Source: Erysipelothrix tonsillarum DSM 14972 (GTDB lineage: Bacteria > Bacillota_I > Bacilli_A > Erysipelotrichales > Erysipelotrichaceae). From it: a stretch of 64,000 nt of DNA. The notes under the pieces were generated by a model. That model saw only the letters and a list, made by a program, of their open reading frames with translations, made no database searches and was not told the origin of the DNA. The translations under genes and the position numbers were made by a program. Each line of letters opens with the position of its first letter. Positions within the stretch are counted from its first letter, which is position 1. This document shows positions 43,677 through 53,217 of this stretch, one piece after another. Location: assembly GCF_000373785.1 (NCBI RefSeq), contig NZ_KB892378.1, forward strand, positions 124,001-188,000, given 5' to 3'.

Positions 43677-44702
43677 TTACTCCATTCCAGAAGAACTAGA
43701 ACTTGGTATATAATTATATTGTTTCTTTGCTGTCTTTTCTTCTTCTGGAACCTCAAAATCGTCTCCAAATATCTTTTGGAGTTTTTTGTACTTTTCATGT
43801 TCATCAGTTTCATTCTCTACACCATTTAAATCAGATTGTAGCTTTTCTGCCTTTTCTTTAAAATCAGTCATTTGTCTATCACTCATCTTTTCAAAAACAT
43901 CTGAATTTAATTCAAAGTCAAGTTCTATTGGTAGTGGTGATTTTATTCTATATAAAAAGTCTCCATCTTTGTCAATTCCTTCAAATCTAAAGCTATTAAC
44001 AATAGAATCTACTATATGAATTAAAGCACTTAAATCATCTTCTTCATAGTATATAAAATTATCCAAAGCAATTAAATTAAGTCCAATACTTGATGGTTCA
44101 GAGTGTCCTTTTGCATCAAATCTTCTATGTTTCCATCTTTTAAGATACCTTAACATCCTCCTAAATTGATCTCTTTGTTTCCCCATTTCCACTCCATTAT
44201 TTATATGCTCTACCAACCCCTTGGGATCAGCCTTGTCCCATTTCTGAGAATCTTTATTGCCTTTAATTCCCTTTGCAATATAAATCTGACTATCAGTATT
44301 ATCTTTATCTTCATAAACATAAACTACTAGATCTACATGATAGGAAGGTTCTCCATCTTTTTTATAAGTTACTGTCACACAGGGCTTCTTTATTTCTGCA
44401 CCATATTCTGTATGATTTTTCAAAAGTTTTTCTATATCTTCCTTTAAATCCATAGGATCATACTCAGATTTATTAACATTAAATCTCAAACCTACGTCAA
44501 TATCATATTCCCTACCATCTCCTGGCTTTATTCCTGTATACATAGCATAACTTCCTTGGTCTAATTTCTTAAACGATGGTAAGTCCTTATCATTTTCCAA
44601 AATCCTCAATAAAGTATCCCTTTTCTCCGCAAGTTCCGAATTGGTTCCATAATCAAGTCTTATCTTTTCATTAAATTTTTTGAACTCTGATTGAATACTC
44701 AT
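43677..44702 (-). CDS. CBASS CD-NTase (cGAS/DncV-like nucleotidyltransferase)
   Basis: 341 residues. The nucleotidyltransferase motif is G50-S51 (DQGSYAMYTGIKP), D67 and D69 (EYDIDVGL) and D124 (YHVDLVVYV). MRYLKRW-like RRMLRYLKRWKHRRF and PSSIGLNLIA resemble the DncV helix region. The C-terminus is a likely disordered tail ending SSSSSGME, where Cap2 would act. Makes a cyclic di- or trinucleotide after phage infection; the product cannot be named from sequence. GGAGG lies 6 bases before the ATG; only 48 bases separate it from hsdR. Confidence 0.93.
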   Translation of the reverse strand: MSIQSEFKKFNEKIRLDYGTNSELAEKRDTLLRILENDKDLPSFKKLDQGSYAMYTGIKPGDGREYDIDVGLRFNVNKSEYDPMDLKEDIEKLLKNHTEYGAEIKKPCVTVTYKKDGEPSYHVDLVVYVYEDKDNTDSQIYIAKGIKGNKDSQKWDKADPKGLVEHINNGVEMGKQRDQFRRMLRYLKRWKHRRFDAKGHSEPSSIGLNLIALDNFIYYEEDDLSALIHIVDSIVNSFRFEGIDKDGDFLYRIKSPLPIELDFELNSDVFEKMSDRQMTDFKEKAEKLQSDLNGVENETDEHEKYKKLQKIFGDDFEVPEEEKTAKKQYNYIPSSSSSGME

Positions 44703-44750
44703 AATCTTCCTCCTTAATTTTTAGGTCACTTTATCTTTACTGTTGACCCT

Positions 44751-47700
44751 TTACTCATCTTCTCTCGCATTAATATTTGTTTCTGCTACTCTTAAATTAA
44801 TACTTTGTATATTATCTTTTGTGGGATATTTAATTAGTTTATTTAATTTACTCTCTTTATCAAGAGATAATATATTGCTATCGTCGATTACATTTTTCTT
44901 GAAATTCTCTGCTTGTTCCATCACCTTTTCAAATATCTCTTCATCCCATTCTGGAGGGTAACCATGTTTATATAATAAAACAGTCAAATCCATATTGAGT
45001 TGATTTTTTATATCATCTCGACTAGCCCAGTCTGCATATTGAGATTTATCATCTACCAATTCTTTAATAGCTTTAGCTAGGATTAGACACTTACTATCTT
45101 CATAAACAAAATCATTATCATCTCTGACCTTTATCAAGATGTCGTAGAATGCTTTTTCCTCATAGCTAATACCCATCTTTTCAAAAGATATTTTATCTTC
45201 TTGAAGAGCTTTTAATATCTCTAACAATTCATCTGATAAACTATTAATAAAATCATAAACAACTTCACTAACAAAAACTTGGGAATCACGATTGTTATAG
45301 GATTCAACCACTCTTTTTAGCCTTTCGGAAAATTCTATAGCTTTAACCTTATTATTTTCTCCATATTTACTTATTGCCCTTCGTAGTAGTTTTAATAAAG
45401 CATTAAATTTTGATATAGGCATATCTATCTCATCAACTTGTTTTTGAAACTCTTCACCAAATAGCTCATCAGTACCTTTATTAACTATATCTTCAACACC
45501 TGTAGATGTTATAGCATCATATACCATCTTTTCAACAACCCTATTCATAACTTCAGCATCAGGAGCATTTCCCTTTGTTTGCTTATAAATTATTGAACGA
45601 ATTGCCAAATAAAATTGTGCTTGATTTGTTTCCTTATCTGTAAGCTGTCCCGAAGGATACGATATTTCGTAGGCAGCTTTCATCTTCCTAGATAAATCCA
45701 TAAACTTCATCTCTGTCTCTTTTGAAGTTTGTATGAACTCAGAACCCAAGTTTAAGCATAATAGTCGTTCCGTGGGATTACCATTGAAAAACTTTGATGA
45801 ATCAAATTGAATAAACATATCCTCTATTAAAGATAAATGATTTCTAAAGATACTTAAAGAAATACTTAATTCATCGATAGGACTTTCTTGTGGACTTCCA
45901 TATTGTTTTGCCGCCTTCAGCATTTCTTCCTTTATTCCAATATAATCCACAACAAGACCTGTTTCCTTGCCCTCAAATACTCTGTTGACCCTTGATATTG
46001 TTTGAATTAAAGTATGTTTCTGTAAAGGCTTGTCTATATACATAACGGCAAGAGAAGCTACATCAAAGCCAGTAATCCACATATCCACTACTATGGCAAT
46101 TTTAAAATTGGAATCATTGTTTTTAAATTGTTCATCTAACATTTGACGGTGACTTTTATTGCCACATAAATCAAATAATTCTTGTGGATCATTATTCCCT
46201 TGAGTTGCAACTAAATTTACTTTGCTAAGCTCTTTTAGTTTTTCAAGTTGGGTATCATCTAAGTCCTCTCTTTCAGTCTTTTTTGCATCAAACCATTCTG
46301 GTTTAATATCTTCTAACTTTTTATAAACTAAAAAAGCTAGAGTTCTATTAGCACATACAATCATTGCCTTCTGCACAATGTTTGGTTTTTCACTACAGAG
46401 TCTTGTGTAATGTTCTACAATATCATAGGCTAATTTACTTATTCTATCAGGATGTCCAAGTATTTTGCTCAACTTACTCATAGCACGTTTACTTGTTTCT
46501 ACTTGTTCTGGATTGGAGCCTTCCTTAATAACCTCTTCATAGTATTTATCTATTTCCCTTACCTGCTCTTCAGATACTATAACTCTAGCCAATCTAGGCT
46601 CATACTGGATTCTTACTGTAATTCCATCGTCACTACTTTCTTTCATAGTATAACTATCAACTATTTCACCAAAAACATGAATAGTTTCATCTATTGGTGT
46701 TCCAGTAAATCCAACATAAGTTGCATTAGGAAAACTATCCCTTAAATATTTAGCAAAACCATAGGTAGTTTCCACACCTTTTTCAGTGTATTTTAGTTTT
46801 GAGCCAATATTGGTCTGTGACCTATGAGCTTCATCTGAAATACAAATAATATTATTTCTTTCAGAAAGTAAGCCTGTAGTCTCACAAAATTTTTGGATAG
46901 TGGTTATATAAATTCCACCACTTTGATTGTTAGCAAGTTCATCATTCAAAGCTTGTCTATCTGGAATGGACATTACTTTTTTATCCTTTAGAAATTGTTT
47001 TGAGTCCTCAAATAACTTACTAGTCTGCTTATTTAAGTCATCTCTATCTACAATAACAATAATAGTGGGAGCATCAAAAACATCCCTATAATGAGTAGCC
47101 AGCATTCTCGATAAAAAAAGCATTGCATAAGTTTTCCCACTTCCTGTTGCTCCGAAGTATGTACCACCCTTACCATCACCCTTTGGTTTTAGATGTGCTT
47201 TTATGTTTTCTAGCATTTTATTAGCAGCAAAATATTGTGGGTATCTGGTAACAATAGCCAACTCCTTACTTTCATCGTCAGGATAATAAATAAAATCTCG
47301 TAATATACTTATTAAGCTCCCTTTACTAAAAGCTCCCTTTATCATGGTAAGCAGGGCAGAAATACCATTTGAAACCTTCTCATCTTCATTTGCTTTATTC
47401 CATGAGTAATAGTATTCATATGGAGTGAAAATACTACCCATTTTTGTATTAGCACCATCTGATAAAACAGATAGGAAACAATATTTGGTTAAGTTAGGAA
47501 TATCCCTATTATAACGCATATGAATTTGTTCCCATGCATCATAAATAGTAGTATCTTCTTTGATAGCTGTCTTAAATTCAAAAATTACCACGGGAATTCC
47601 ATTAATGAAGATTATCATATCTGGTCTACGGTCTCTCGTTCCAGAAATAGTAATTTGGTTTATAACCTTAAAGATATTGTTAGTTGGAGCTTCAAAATCA

Positions 47701-48017
47701 ATAAAGTCAATGTGTAAGGGCATTTCATTGTTATTGTCCCGGCTTAAATCAAAACCTTCATTTATTAAAAAGAATGCCTGCCTGTTAGAAGAATAAAGAG
47801 GATATGTGGAAATGTGCTTAATCTTATTAATTGCCTTTTCCAACTCTGTCTCTGTCAACCCAGGATATTTTGAGTATAAAAAGCTAGATAAATCCTCTTC
47901 AAGTATGATTTCATCGTATTTCCGATGTAACTCCTCGCCTTCTTGATGAATATAGTCCTGCTTAGTGAATAAATCGATTATTGCAAATTCAAGTTGCTCT
48001 TCATTAAACTGTTTCAC
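44751..48017 (-). CDS. hsdR: Type I restriction enzyme, subunit R
   Basis: 1088 residues from the GTG at 48017, 9 bases after GGAGG; the TTG at 48035 overlaps that ribosome site. Nuclease domain with RRPDMIIFINGIPVVIFEFK (D...ExK, about 135-155), translocase Walker A GATGSGKTYAM at about 290, DEAHRSQ at about 395, motif III FTGTPID. Helical C-terminal part for assembly. It cleaves DNA lacking the HsdM mark after ATP-driven translocation. Overlaps hsdS by 14 bases. Confidence 0.93.
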   Translation of the reverse strand: MKQFNEEQLEFAIIDLFTKQDYIHQEGEELHRKYDEIILEEDLSSFLYSKYPGLTETELEKAINKIKHISTYPLYSSNRQAFFLINEGFDLSRDNNNEMPLHIDFIDFEAPTNNIFKVINQITISGTRDRRPDMIIFINGIPVVIFEFKTAIKEDTTIYDAWEQIHMRYNRDIPNLTKYCFLSVLSDGANTKMGSIFTPYEYYYSWNKANEDEKVSNGISALLTMIKGAFSKGSLISILRDFIYYPDDESKELAIVTRYPQYFAANKMLENIKAHLKPKGDGKGGTYFGATGSGKTYAMLFLSRMLATHYRDVFDAPTIIVIVDRDDLNKQTSKLFEDSKQFLKDKKVMSIPDRQALNDELANNQSGGIYITTIQKFCETTGLLSERNNIICISDEAHRSQTNIGSKLKYTEKGVETTYGFAKYLRDSFPNATYVGFTGTPIDETIHVFGEIVDSYTMKESSDDGITVRIQYEPRLARVIVSEEQVREIDKYYEEVIKEGSNPEQVETSKRAMSKLSKILGHPDRISKLAYDIVEHYTRLCSEKPNIVQKAMIVCANRTLAFLVYKKLEDIKPEWFDAKKTEREDLDDTQLEKLKELSKVNLVATQGNNDPQELFDLCGNKSHRQMLDEQFKNNDSNFKIAIVVDMWITGFDVASLAVMYIDKPLQKHTLIQTISRVNRVFEGKETGLVVDYIGIKEEMLKAAKQYGSPQESPIDELSISLSIFRNHLSLIEDMFIQFDSSKFFNGNPTERLLCLNLGSEFIQTSKETEMKFMDLSRKMKAAYEISYPSGQLTDKETNQAQFYLAIRSIIYKQTKGNAPDAEVMNRVVEKMVYDAITSTGVEDIVNKGTDELFGEEFQKQVDEIDMPISKFNALLKLLRRAISKYGENNKVKAIEFSERLKRVVESYNNRDSQVFVSEVVYDFINSLSDELLEILKALQEDKISFEKMGISYEEKAFYDILIKVRDDNDFVYEDSKCLILAKAIKELVDDKSQYADWASRDDIKNQLNMDLTVLLYKHGYPPEWDEEIFEKVMEQAENFKKNVIDDSNILSLDKESKLNKLIKYPTKDNIQSINLRVAETNINAREDE

Positions 48018-49140
48018 CTTTAACCACCTCCTCAAGTGAACCTTTTATTAAAACTGGGCAAATATCATTAATTTGTCCTTTTAACTGTTCATTAATTTCC
48101 ATCCTTGTAATATAGGCATTATATATGTCCACAATGGAATTTTGAACTTTAATATCTGGTATTGGAATTTCGACTTCTACTAAATCATCCCACATAAATG
48201 TTTCACGAGCTGACCCCCAAGAATGGAACCTCGTATAGCGGTCAAACTCTGACCTTTCAAAAAACATAAATAGATATTCAGGATTTAATAATTCAGGTTT
48301 TGCTATATTAAAAACTATATATGAAGAAGAAACAATATAAGTGTCCTCAGTCCTGTTATAAGCCATTGTAATTCTATCACTATTTCTAGAAGTTACAGTT
48401 ACATAAGCAAAAGATTCTGGCTTTACAACTTTATAGGAAGTTAGTGATACCCCACTTAAATTTGCTTTGGTTTCAATAAATTCCTTTTGTATTGAAAGGC
48501 CTTTAACATTACTAATATCATACAATTCTTTGTTATTCCTACCATCTAAAGGCTGTATATAATCTTTTATTTTTTTACTAGGCATTTCTCCTCTAAGTTT
48601 TTCTATCGTTGTATCGCATACCAGTTTTAAATCTTCTAAGCCTTTCTCATAAACTTCTTGATTTTTCAACATTGATTTATATACAGCAACATATTTTTTT
48701 TGAATTTCAATTGAAGGTACTATTATTTCTATTCCACAAAACACTTCCCAATCTAAGTTTGCTCTTATGCTTCCATCACTTAAAAATGCACCATATCTAT
48801 CTTTCTCTGAAGATTTAAAAATCATAAATAAATATTCTGGTAGGATTTTTTTCTTATCTACTTCAAAGGTAGTATAGGCTGGCGAAACCAAAACATCAGA
48901 TTCTCTCTCATATAGCCCAATTCTTATGCATTGATCTCTTCCTGTTTGCATACCACTGAAGATGAATCTACCATTTGTCATTATCTTATATTTTTTTTTG
49001 TCAACATTAGAGGTATTTGCTACTGTTGGCATAAATTCCTTATTTTTATTGATGCCATAAATAGGTAAATTGTAATCTTCAGTATTGGTATAATTACATA
49101 ATTTTATAAATTCTCCTATTTTTAACCGACTATATTTCAT
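48004..49140 (-). CDS. hsdS: Type I restriction-modification specificity subunit
   Basis: 378 residues from the ATG at 49140 (GGGGG 7 bases upstream). Two target-recognition domains with similar conserved ends: RYGAFLSDGSIRANLDWEVF in the first and RYTRFHSWGSARETFMWDDL in the second. Each is followed by a helix. Together they define a bipartite recognition sequence, not readable here. Overlaps hsdM by 11 bases. Confidence 0.92.
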   Translation of the reverse strand: MKYSRLKIGEFIKLCNYTNTEDYNLPIYGINKNKEFMPTVANTSNVDKKKYKIMTNGRFIFSGMQTGRDQCIRIGLYERESDVLVSPAYTTFEVDKKKILPEYLFMIFKSSEKDRYGAFLSDGSIRANLDWEVFCGIEIIVPSIEIQKKYVAVYKSMLKNQEVYEKGLEDLKLVCDTTIEKLRGEMPSKKIKDYIQPLDGRNNKELYDISNVKGLSIQKEFIETKANLSGVSLTSYKVVKPESFAYVTVTSRNSDRITMAYNRTEDTYIVSSSYIVFNIAKPELLNPEYLFMFFERSEFDRYTRFHSWGSARETFMWDDLVEVEIPIPDIKVQNSIVDIYNAYITRMEINEQLKGQINDICPVLIKGSLEEVVKGETV

Positions 49141-50722
49141 ATCCAATCCCCCTAAAAGCATCTTCTAGGCTTTTTTGTGATTCTTTTTCAAGTTTCATTA
49201 TATATTTCATTTCGGTTTGAATACGCACCATTTCTTTTTCATAATCAATATCCAAATCCCTATCTATAAACTCTACATACTTACTTGGGGCAAGAGAATA
49301 GTTAGCCTCCCTGATTTCCTTTAAACTTGCAGATTTGCAAAGTTCAGGAATATCATCATATCCTTGACTTGTTTGCCATGAAAAATAAAGGTTCTTTATT
49401 CTATCTATTTGTTCATCTGTTAAAACCGTTTTTCTTTTCTTGCTTCTTTTGGAAATATCATATTCTGCAATATTTTCATCCCAGGTACGTAAATCTACAA
49501 ATAATATTTCATTTGTCCTGTCTTTGACTTGCCTATTATTCAATGTTCTTGCTTTTTTATTATTATTTATAATCCATAGGGTCACTGATATATCTGTTGT
49601 ATAAAACATATCTCTCGGCAAAACAATAATTGCTTCTATTTTATCATTTTCTATAAGTTTTTTTCTGATTTCATATTCTACTCCATCAGAATTTAAAGCT
49701 CCGTTAGCAAGCAAAAATCCAGCTACACCATTTGTTACATCTAATTTTGATAACATATGAAGTATCCAAGCATAGTTAGCATTTGATTTTGGTGGTGTTT
49801 CATAGCCATGCCAGCGTGGATCGGTTAATAGTTCATTATCCCCTCGCCAATCCTTTAAATTAAATGGTGGATTAGCCATTATATAGTCAACTTTTCTATT
49901 TAAATGTTGATCGTCTGTAAAAGTTGAGCTTTCACCAACTGCCTTTTCTCCTAAGTCATAAGCAATTCCACGTATAGCTAGATTCATTTTTGCTAATCGC
50001 CTGGTATCTGGATTTTTCTCCTGCCCCACTATAGAAACCTTTAATTTATTACCATGATGTCTTTCCACAAACTTCATAGATTGAACAAACATACCTCCAG
50101 AGCCACAACAGGGGTCGTAAACTGATCCACTATATGGTTCTATTAACTCCGCAATCAATTCAACAAGACAAGCTGGTGTGTAGAACTCACCCTCTTCTTT
50201 AGTGCTTGCTACAGCATAGCTTTGTAGGAAATATTCATATACTCTTCCAATTAAATCTTCCTCTTGAAATCTCTCTTCATTTATTTTATTAATCTCATCT
50301 ATTAAGTTTTTAAGTGTTCTAATATCCGCCCCTAAACTACTATAAAAATTAGAGAGCAATGCTCCCTGTAATGGAGGATTGTCCTTTTCAATATCAGCCA
50401 TTGCTGTATCTAACTTTACAGCAATATCGTTACTATTAGCCTCTTTTACAATATATGACCACCTACAATGTTCTTGTAAATAAAAAACATTCTTAGCTAA
50501 ATAAAAAGATTTCTTTTCTAGAAAAGCAGGTATATCACCATATTCTTCCTTAAGTTCTTTACGTCTTTTTTCAAATTTATCTCCAGCAAATTTTATGAAT
50601 ACAAGACCTATAACAGCATCTCTGTTTTTTTCTGTTCCTCCAGCACCTCTTAGTGCATTTCTACAATTAAATAATATTGATTCTAAAGTTTGTCCATTCT
50701 CTTGCTTATTATTTTTAGACAT
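49130..50722 (-). CDS. hsdM: Type I N6-adenine DNA methyltransferase, subunit M
   Basis: 530 residues. N-terminal HsdM helical domain, SAM-binding motif DPCCGSGGMFVQS (about 200-212) and catalytic IMANPPFNLKDWRGD (about 281-295). FYTPACLVELIAELI precedes, as in all HsdM proteins. Protects host DNA and forms the M2S core. 26 bases downstream of the XRE regulator. Confidence 0.95.
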   Translation of the reverse strand: MSKNNKQENGQTLESILFNCRNALRGAGGTEKNRDAVIGLVFIKFAGDKFEKRRKELKEEYGDIPAFLEKKSFYLAKNVFYLQEHCRWSYIVKEANSNDIAVKLDTAMADIEKDNPPLQGALLSNFYSSLGADIRTLKNLIDEINKINEERFQEEDLIGRVYEYFLQSYAVASTKEEGEFYTPACLVELIAELIEPYSGSVYDPCCGSGGMFVQSMKFVERHHGNKLKVSIVGQEKNPDTRRLAKMNLAIRGIAYDLGEKAVGESSTFTDDQHLNRKVDYIMANPPFNLKDWRGDNELLTDPRWHGYETPPKSNANYAWILHMLSKLDVTNGVAGFLLANGALNSDGVEYEIRKKLIENDKIEAIIVLPRDMFYTTDISVTLWIINNNKKARTLNNRQVKDRTNEILFVDLRTWDENIAEYDISKRSKKRKTVLTDEQIDRIKNLYFSWQTSQGYDDIPELCKSASLKEIREANYSLAPSKYVEFIDRDLDIDYEKEMVRIQTEMKYIMKLEKESQKSLEDAFRGIGYEI

Positions 50723-50748
50723 AAACTATCTCCCTTATTTTATATTTT

Positions 50749-50970
50749 CTAATTAGTTAATTCAATTCTATCACCATTTGGTAAAGTAAATGATTGCTCA
50801 TAAGTTATACCTAATATATCAGCTATTTTTTTAAGATCTTTTTCTCCAACTGTTCCTCTTTTTAATTTAGCATTAAAGTTCTGAGGTGAATAACCTATCC
50901 GCCTTGCAAGTTCTGAAACACTTATTCCCATTCTTACACACAAAACTTTTATTTGCTCTGATGTATCCAT
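50749..50970 (-). CDS. XRE-family regulator heading the restriction-CBASS operon
   Basis: 73 residues with one helix-turn-helix (ISVSELARRIGYSPQNFNAKL). GGAGG precedes the ATG. The gene is first in the block hsdM-hsdS-hsdR-CBASS and its promoter contains a 7-base palindrome between -35 and -10, so it probably represses itself and the block, like restriction controller proteins. Confidence 0.85.
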   Translation of the reverse strand: MDTSEQIKVLCVRMGISVSELARRIGYSPQNFNAKLKRGTVGEKDLKKIADILGITYEQSFTLPNGDRIELTN

Positions 50971-50999
50971 AGTACACCTCCATAATCATCTTATTTTAT

Positions 51000-51028
51000 A
51001 TTATAAACGATTTAGTTTATATATTCAA
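51000..51028 (-). promoter_or_regulatory. Promoter and operator of the defence operon
   Basis: On the minus strand TTGAAT (51023-51028), 17 bases, TATAAT (51000-51005). TATAAAC (51002-51008) and GTTTATA (51015-51021) form an inverted repeat lying in the spacer and touching the -10, ideal for repression by the XRE protein. Confidence 0.75.
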
Positions 51029-51049
51029 TAAACAAAGGTTATGAAAAAA

Positions 51050-51080
51050 TAAAAAAATAGGGCAGACCGAAGCCTGCCCA
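51050..51080 (-). terminator. Terminator of the RadC-like gene
   Basis: GGGCAG and CTGCCC close an 8-base stem that on the minus strand has a TTCG tetraloop, followed by seven T. It separates the ICE backbone genes from the defence operon. Confidence 0.9.
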
Positions 51081-51107
51081 TATCCAGTCTTGCTAATGCT
51101 ACTGTAC

Positions 51108-52952
51108 TTATATCTCCCTATCCTTCTTCTTATCCCCTAGCTTGTCCTGTAGCTTATCTCCACTATCCTTTGCAACTTTATCTTTAAGCTTGTTAAGTTT
51201 TTCAATAGTAGATTCTTTTTTATTATCCTTTTTTTCTTTTATAGCATTTGTTTTTTCTAGGTTTTTATCTTTACTCTCTTCAGATATATTTAGCTTACTT
51301 GCTTCAGCCCAGCTTATGAAATCAATATCGTGGAAAGATTTCTCTAGTGGGTAATTTTCTGCAAAATCATAATCTATATCATACATTGCATTAGATAAAT
51401 CTGTATAAGCATCTACAAAGCCATCTATTTTGTTAAAAAATTCTTTCTCCTTACTTGGTATGTCAATTGATTTTATATCCTTTTCTCTACCACTTGCAAT
51501 ATCATACTCTAGGTCATATATAAGCTCATCAAAGTAGTCATTGATTAGATTTACTCCATCGTTATTCATAAACCTGTCATAAAGTTCGTCTAGCAGCTCT
51601 GGATCTTCTATCCCATTCTCTATAGTAATCATAGCTTTAACGAAACCTTTATAGTCTTCATCTACCATTTTATTTATTTTATCGATTATTGTACCGTCTT
51701 TCTTCTGGGGATAACTATCAGAGTAGTTGCCCTGATTCCAAAAGAATTTATCATTATCACATTGTAGGCCAGAAACTTCAACAAATTGTCTTCCATCAAA
51801 TAAGATAGCATTATCCTTATCTACATCTAAGACAATGGTTTCATCTGATAGTGCAGTTTTAATCTTATCTCCCACTTCTACAATAGCCTTTTCCCCATCA
51901 TAGATAGGCCTATCCTCCTTCACAGTTGACAACCTTTCCATCTTATCCTGATAGCTTGAATTATTGCTTAGAAAGCCACTTACTTCTTGTGAAAAAGATA
52001 GGGTCTTCTCCTTACCTACTATAAAATGGTCTAAAAGCTCCAAGTCAAATATTTCTGTCATGCTTTCTAATCTCCTAGTCATGGATACATCTTCACTGCT
52101 AGGAGTAGGATTTCCACTAGGGTGATTATGAAATACTGCAAATCCTTTTACATCTTGATAGTTAAACAATGTTCTAGCCATAATCTTTAGGTCTACAATT
52201 GAAGCATCTGTAGACCCTTTAAAAAGCTCTTCAGCTCCAATTATTTTCTCATTACTATCATAGATTAGCATACCAAAGACTTCTTGTTGATGATGTTGAA
52301 AGCCTATCTTTAGCAACTCCTTTATTTCATCTATATCTTCTACTACATTTAAATCTACTAACTCATTACTAGCTAGATAACTTGTAAAATCCTCATATTT
52401 ATTTTTCAAACTATAATCCTTTTCACCATAAACCACTTCTGAATCATTAGCCAATCCATAGGACATAGATGGATAGTAGGTTTTGCCTGCCTTTTTAGAT
52501 AAAAAACTATTATTTTCCTTCCCATAATTTATGGTGTCTATAACTTTCATACCTATTTTTTCAAAGTAATCTTTGGTTTCTTCCATTCTTTCATGGGGAG
52601 TCTCACTGGAAAAAGCCATGAATACCCTATTAGCCCCTGCCATTAAACCTTCCTTTAAAGCCTCCTTCACACTATTTTTCCAACTTAGCCTAGTTCTTTT
52701 TAAGTGAACAGGATGATTCTTTGTATTTACAAAAATAATAGTCCCAGTATCTTTAGTAGGTAAGGTTGTTGATTTTACATAATCTACTAGGACATCAGGA
52801 CTATCTATTGCTTTTTTATTGTTTTTAATATTAGACTTGGCATAGTCTAAGAATTCTAAAAGAGGTTTTATCTCATTATCTTGTCTTTTTATTTTTTCAT
52901 AAAGTTCTTCCTTGCTATTACAATTAAATTCCCTATATAAGTTATTTTTCAT
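51108..52952 (-). CDS. RadC-like JAB domain protein, large ICE variant
   Basis: 614 residues from the ATG at 52952 (GGGAGGTGG upstream; the start at 52973 is too early). The middle part has FAVFHNHPSGNPTPSSEDV (about 275-293) and LLDHFIVG, the RadC/JAB metal motif. N-terminal 220 residues and the acidic/lysine-rich C-terminal 250 residues are specific to ICE-encoded forms. Despite its name RadC has no settled repair function; ICE versions may help single-stranded DNA handling. Overlaps the small gene at 52942 by 11 bases. Confidence 0.85.
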   Translation of the reverse strand: MKNNLYREFNCNSKEELYEKIKRQDNEIKPLLEFLDYAKSNIKNNKKAIDSPDVLVDYVKSTTLPTKDTGTIIFVNTKNHPVHLKRTRLSWKNSVKEALKEGLMAGANRVFMAFSSETPHERMEETKDYFEKIGMKVIDTINYGKENNSFLSKKAGKTYYPSMSYGLANDSEVVYGEKDYSLKNKYEDFTSYLASNELVDLNVVEDIDEIKELLKIGFQHHQQEVFGMLIYDSNEKIIGAEELFKGSTDASIVDLKIMARTLFNYQDVKGFAVFHNHPSGNPTPSSEDVSMTRRLESMTEIFDLELLDHFIVGKEKTLSFSQEVSGFLSNNSSYQDKMERLSTVKEDRPIYDGEKAIVEVGDKIKTALSDETIVLDVDKDNAILFDGRQFVEVSGLQCDNDKFFWNQGNYSDSYPQKKDGTIIDKINKMVDEDYKGFVKAMITIENGIEDPELLDELYDRFMNNDGVNLINDYFDELIYDLEYDIASGREKDIKSIDIPSKEKEFFNKIDGFVDAYTDLSNAMYDIDYDFAENYPLEKSFHDIDFISWAEASKLNISEESKDKNLEKTNAIKEKKDNKKESTIEKLNKLKDKVAKDSGDKLQDKLGDKKKDREI

Positions 52953-53112
52953 TCCTATCCACCTCCCTATCAAGGTCTGTAGAATAGGTTTTAAATAATT
53001 CCTTTATCTCCTTAACCTTTTCATCCCCTGGATTTTCCTTAATATAGGTCATTATTTCATCATAGCTATTAAGGCCAAAATACCCCAATAGCCTATTTCT
53101 TTCATTAAACAT
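52942..53112 (-). CDS. Small ICE protein of unknown function
   Basis: 56 residues from the ATG at 53112 (GGAGG 6 bases upstream). Starts MFNERNRLLGYFGLNSYDE; helical and charged. Translationally coupled to the RadC-like gene. No family recognised. Confidence 0.7.
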   Translation of the reverse strand: MFNERNRLLGYFGLNSYDEIMTYIKENPGDEKVKEIKELFKTYSTDLDREVDRNEK

Positions 53113-53169
53113 AATATTCCTCCTTACGGTTTTCATTTATAATTCTTTTTACAATGCATTTATGGTTTT

Positions 53170-53206
53170 TAAAAATAGGAAAAACTCCGAGTTTCCTCAG
53201 AGTTTA
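53170..53206 (-). terminator. Terminator after the large helicase gene
   Basis: On the minus strand AAACTCTGAG and CTCGGAGTTT pair around a GAAA tetraloop (53182-53205), with TTTTT-rich sequence after it. Confidence 0.75.
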
Positions 53207-53217
53207 TTTCAGGGCAT

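Noticed and set aside
46452-46745. Plus-strand ORF of 97 codons
   Set aside because: It is opposite hsdR, lacks a ribosome site and has low-complexity composition; a shadow frame, as are the other plus-strand frames over minus-strand genes.
51108-52952. Second Cap3-like deubiquitinase
   Set aside because: The JAB motif HNHPSGNPTPSSED and the flanking text are of the RadC type, and the gene lies behind a separate terminator.
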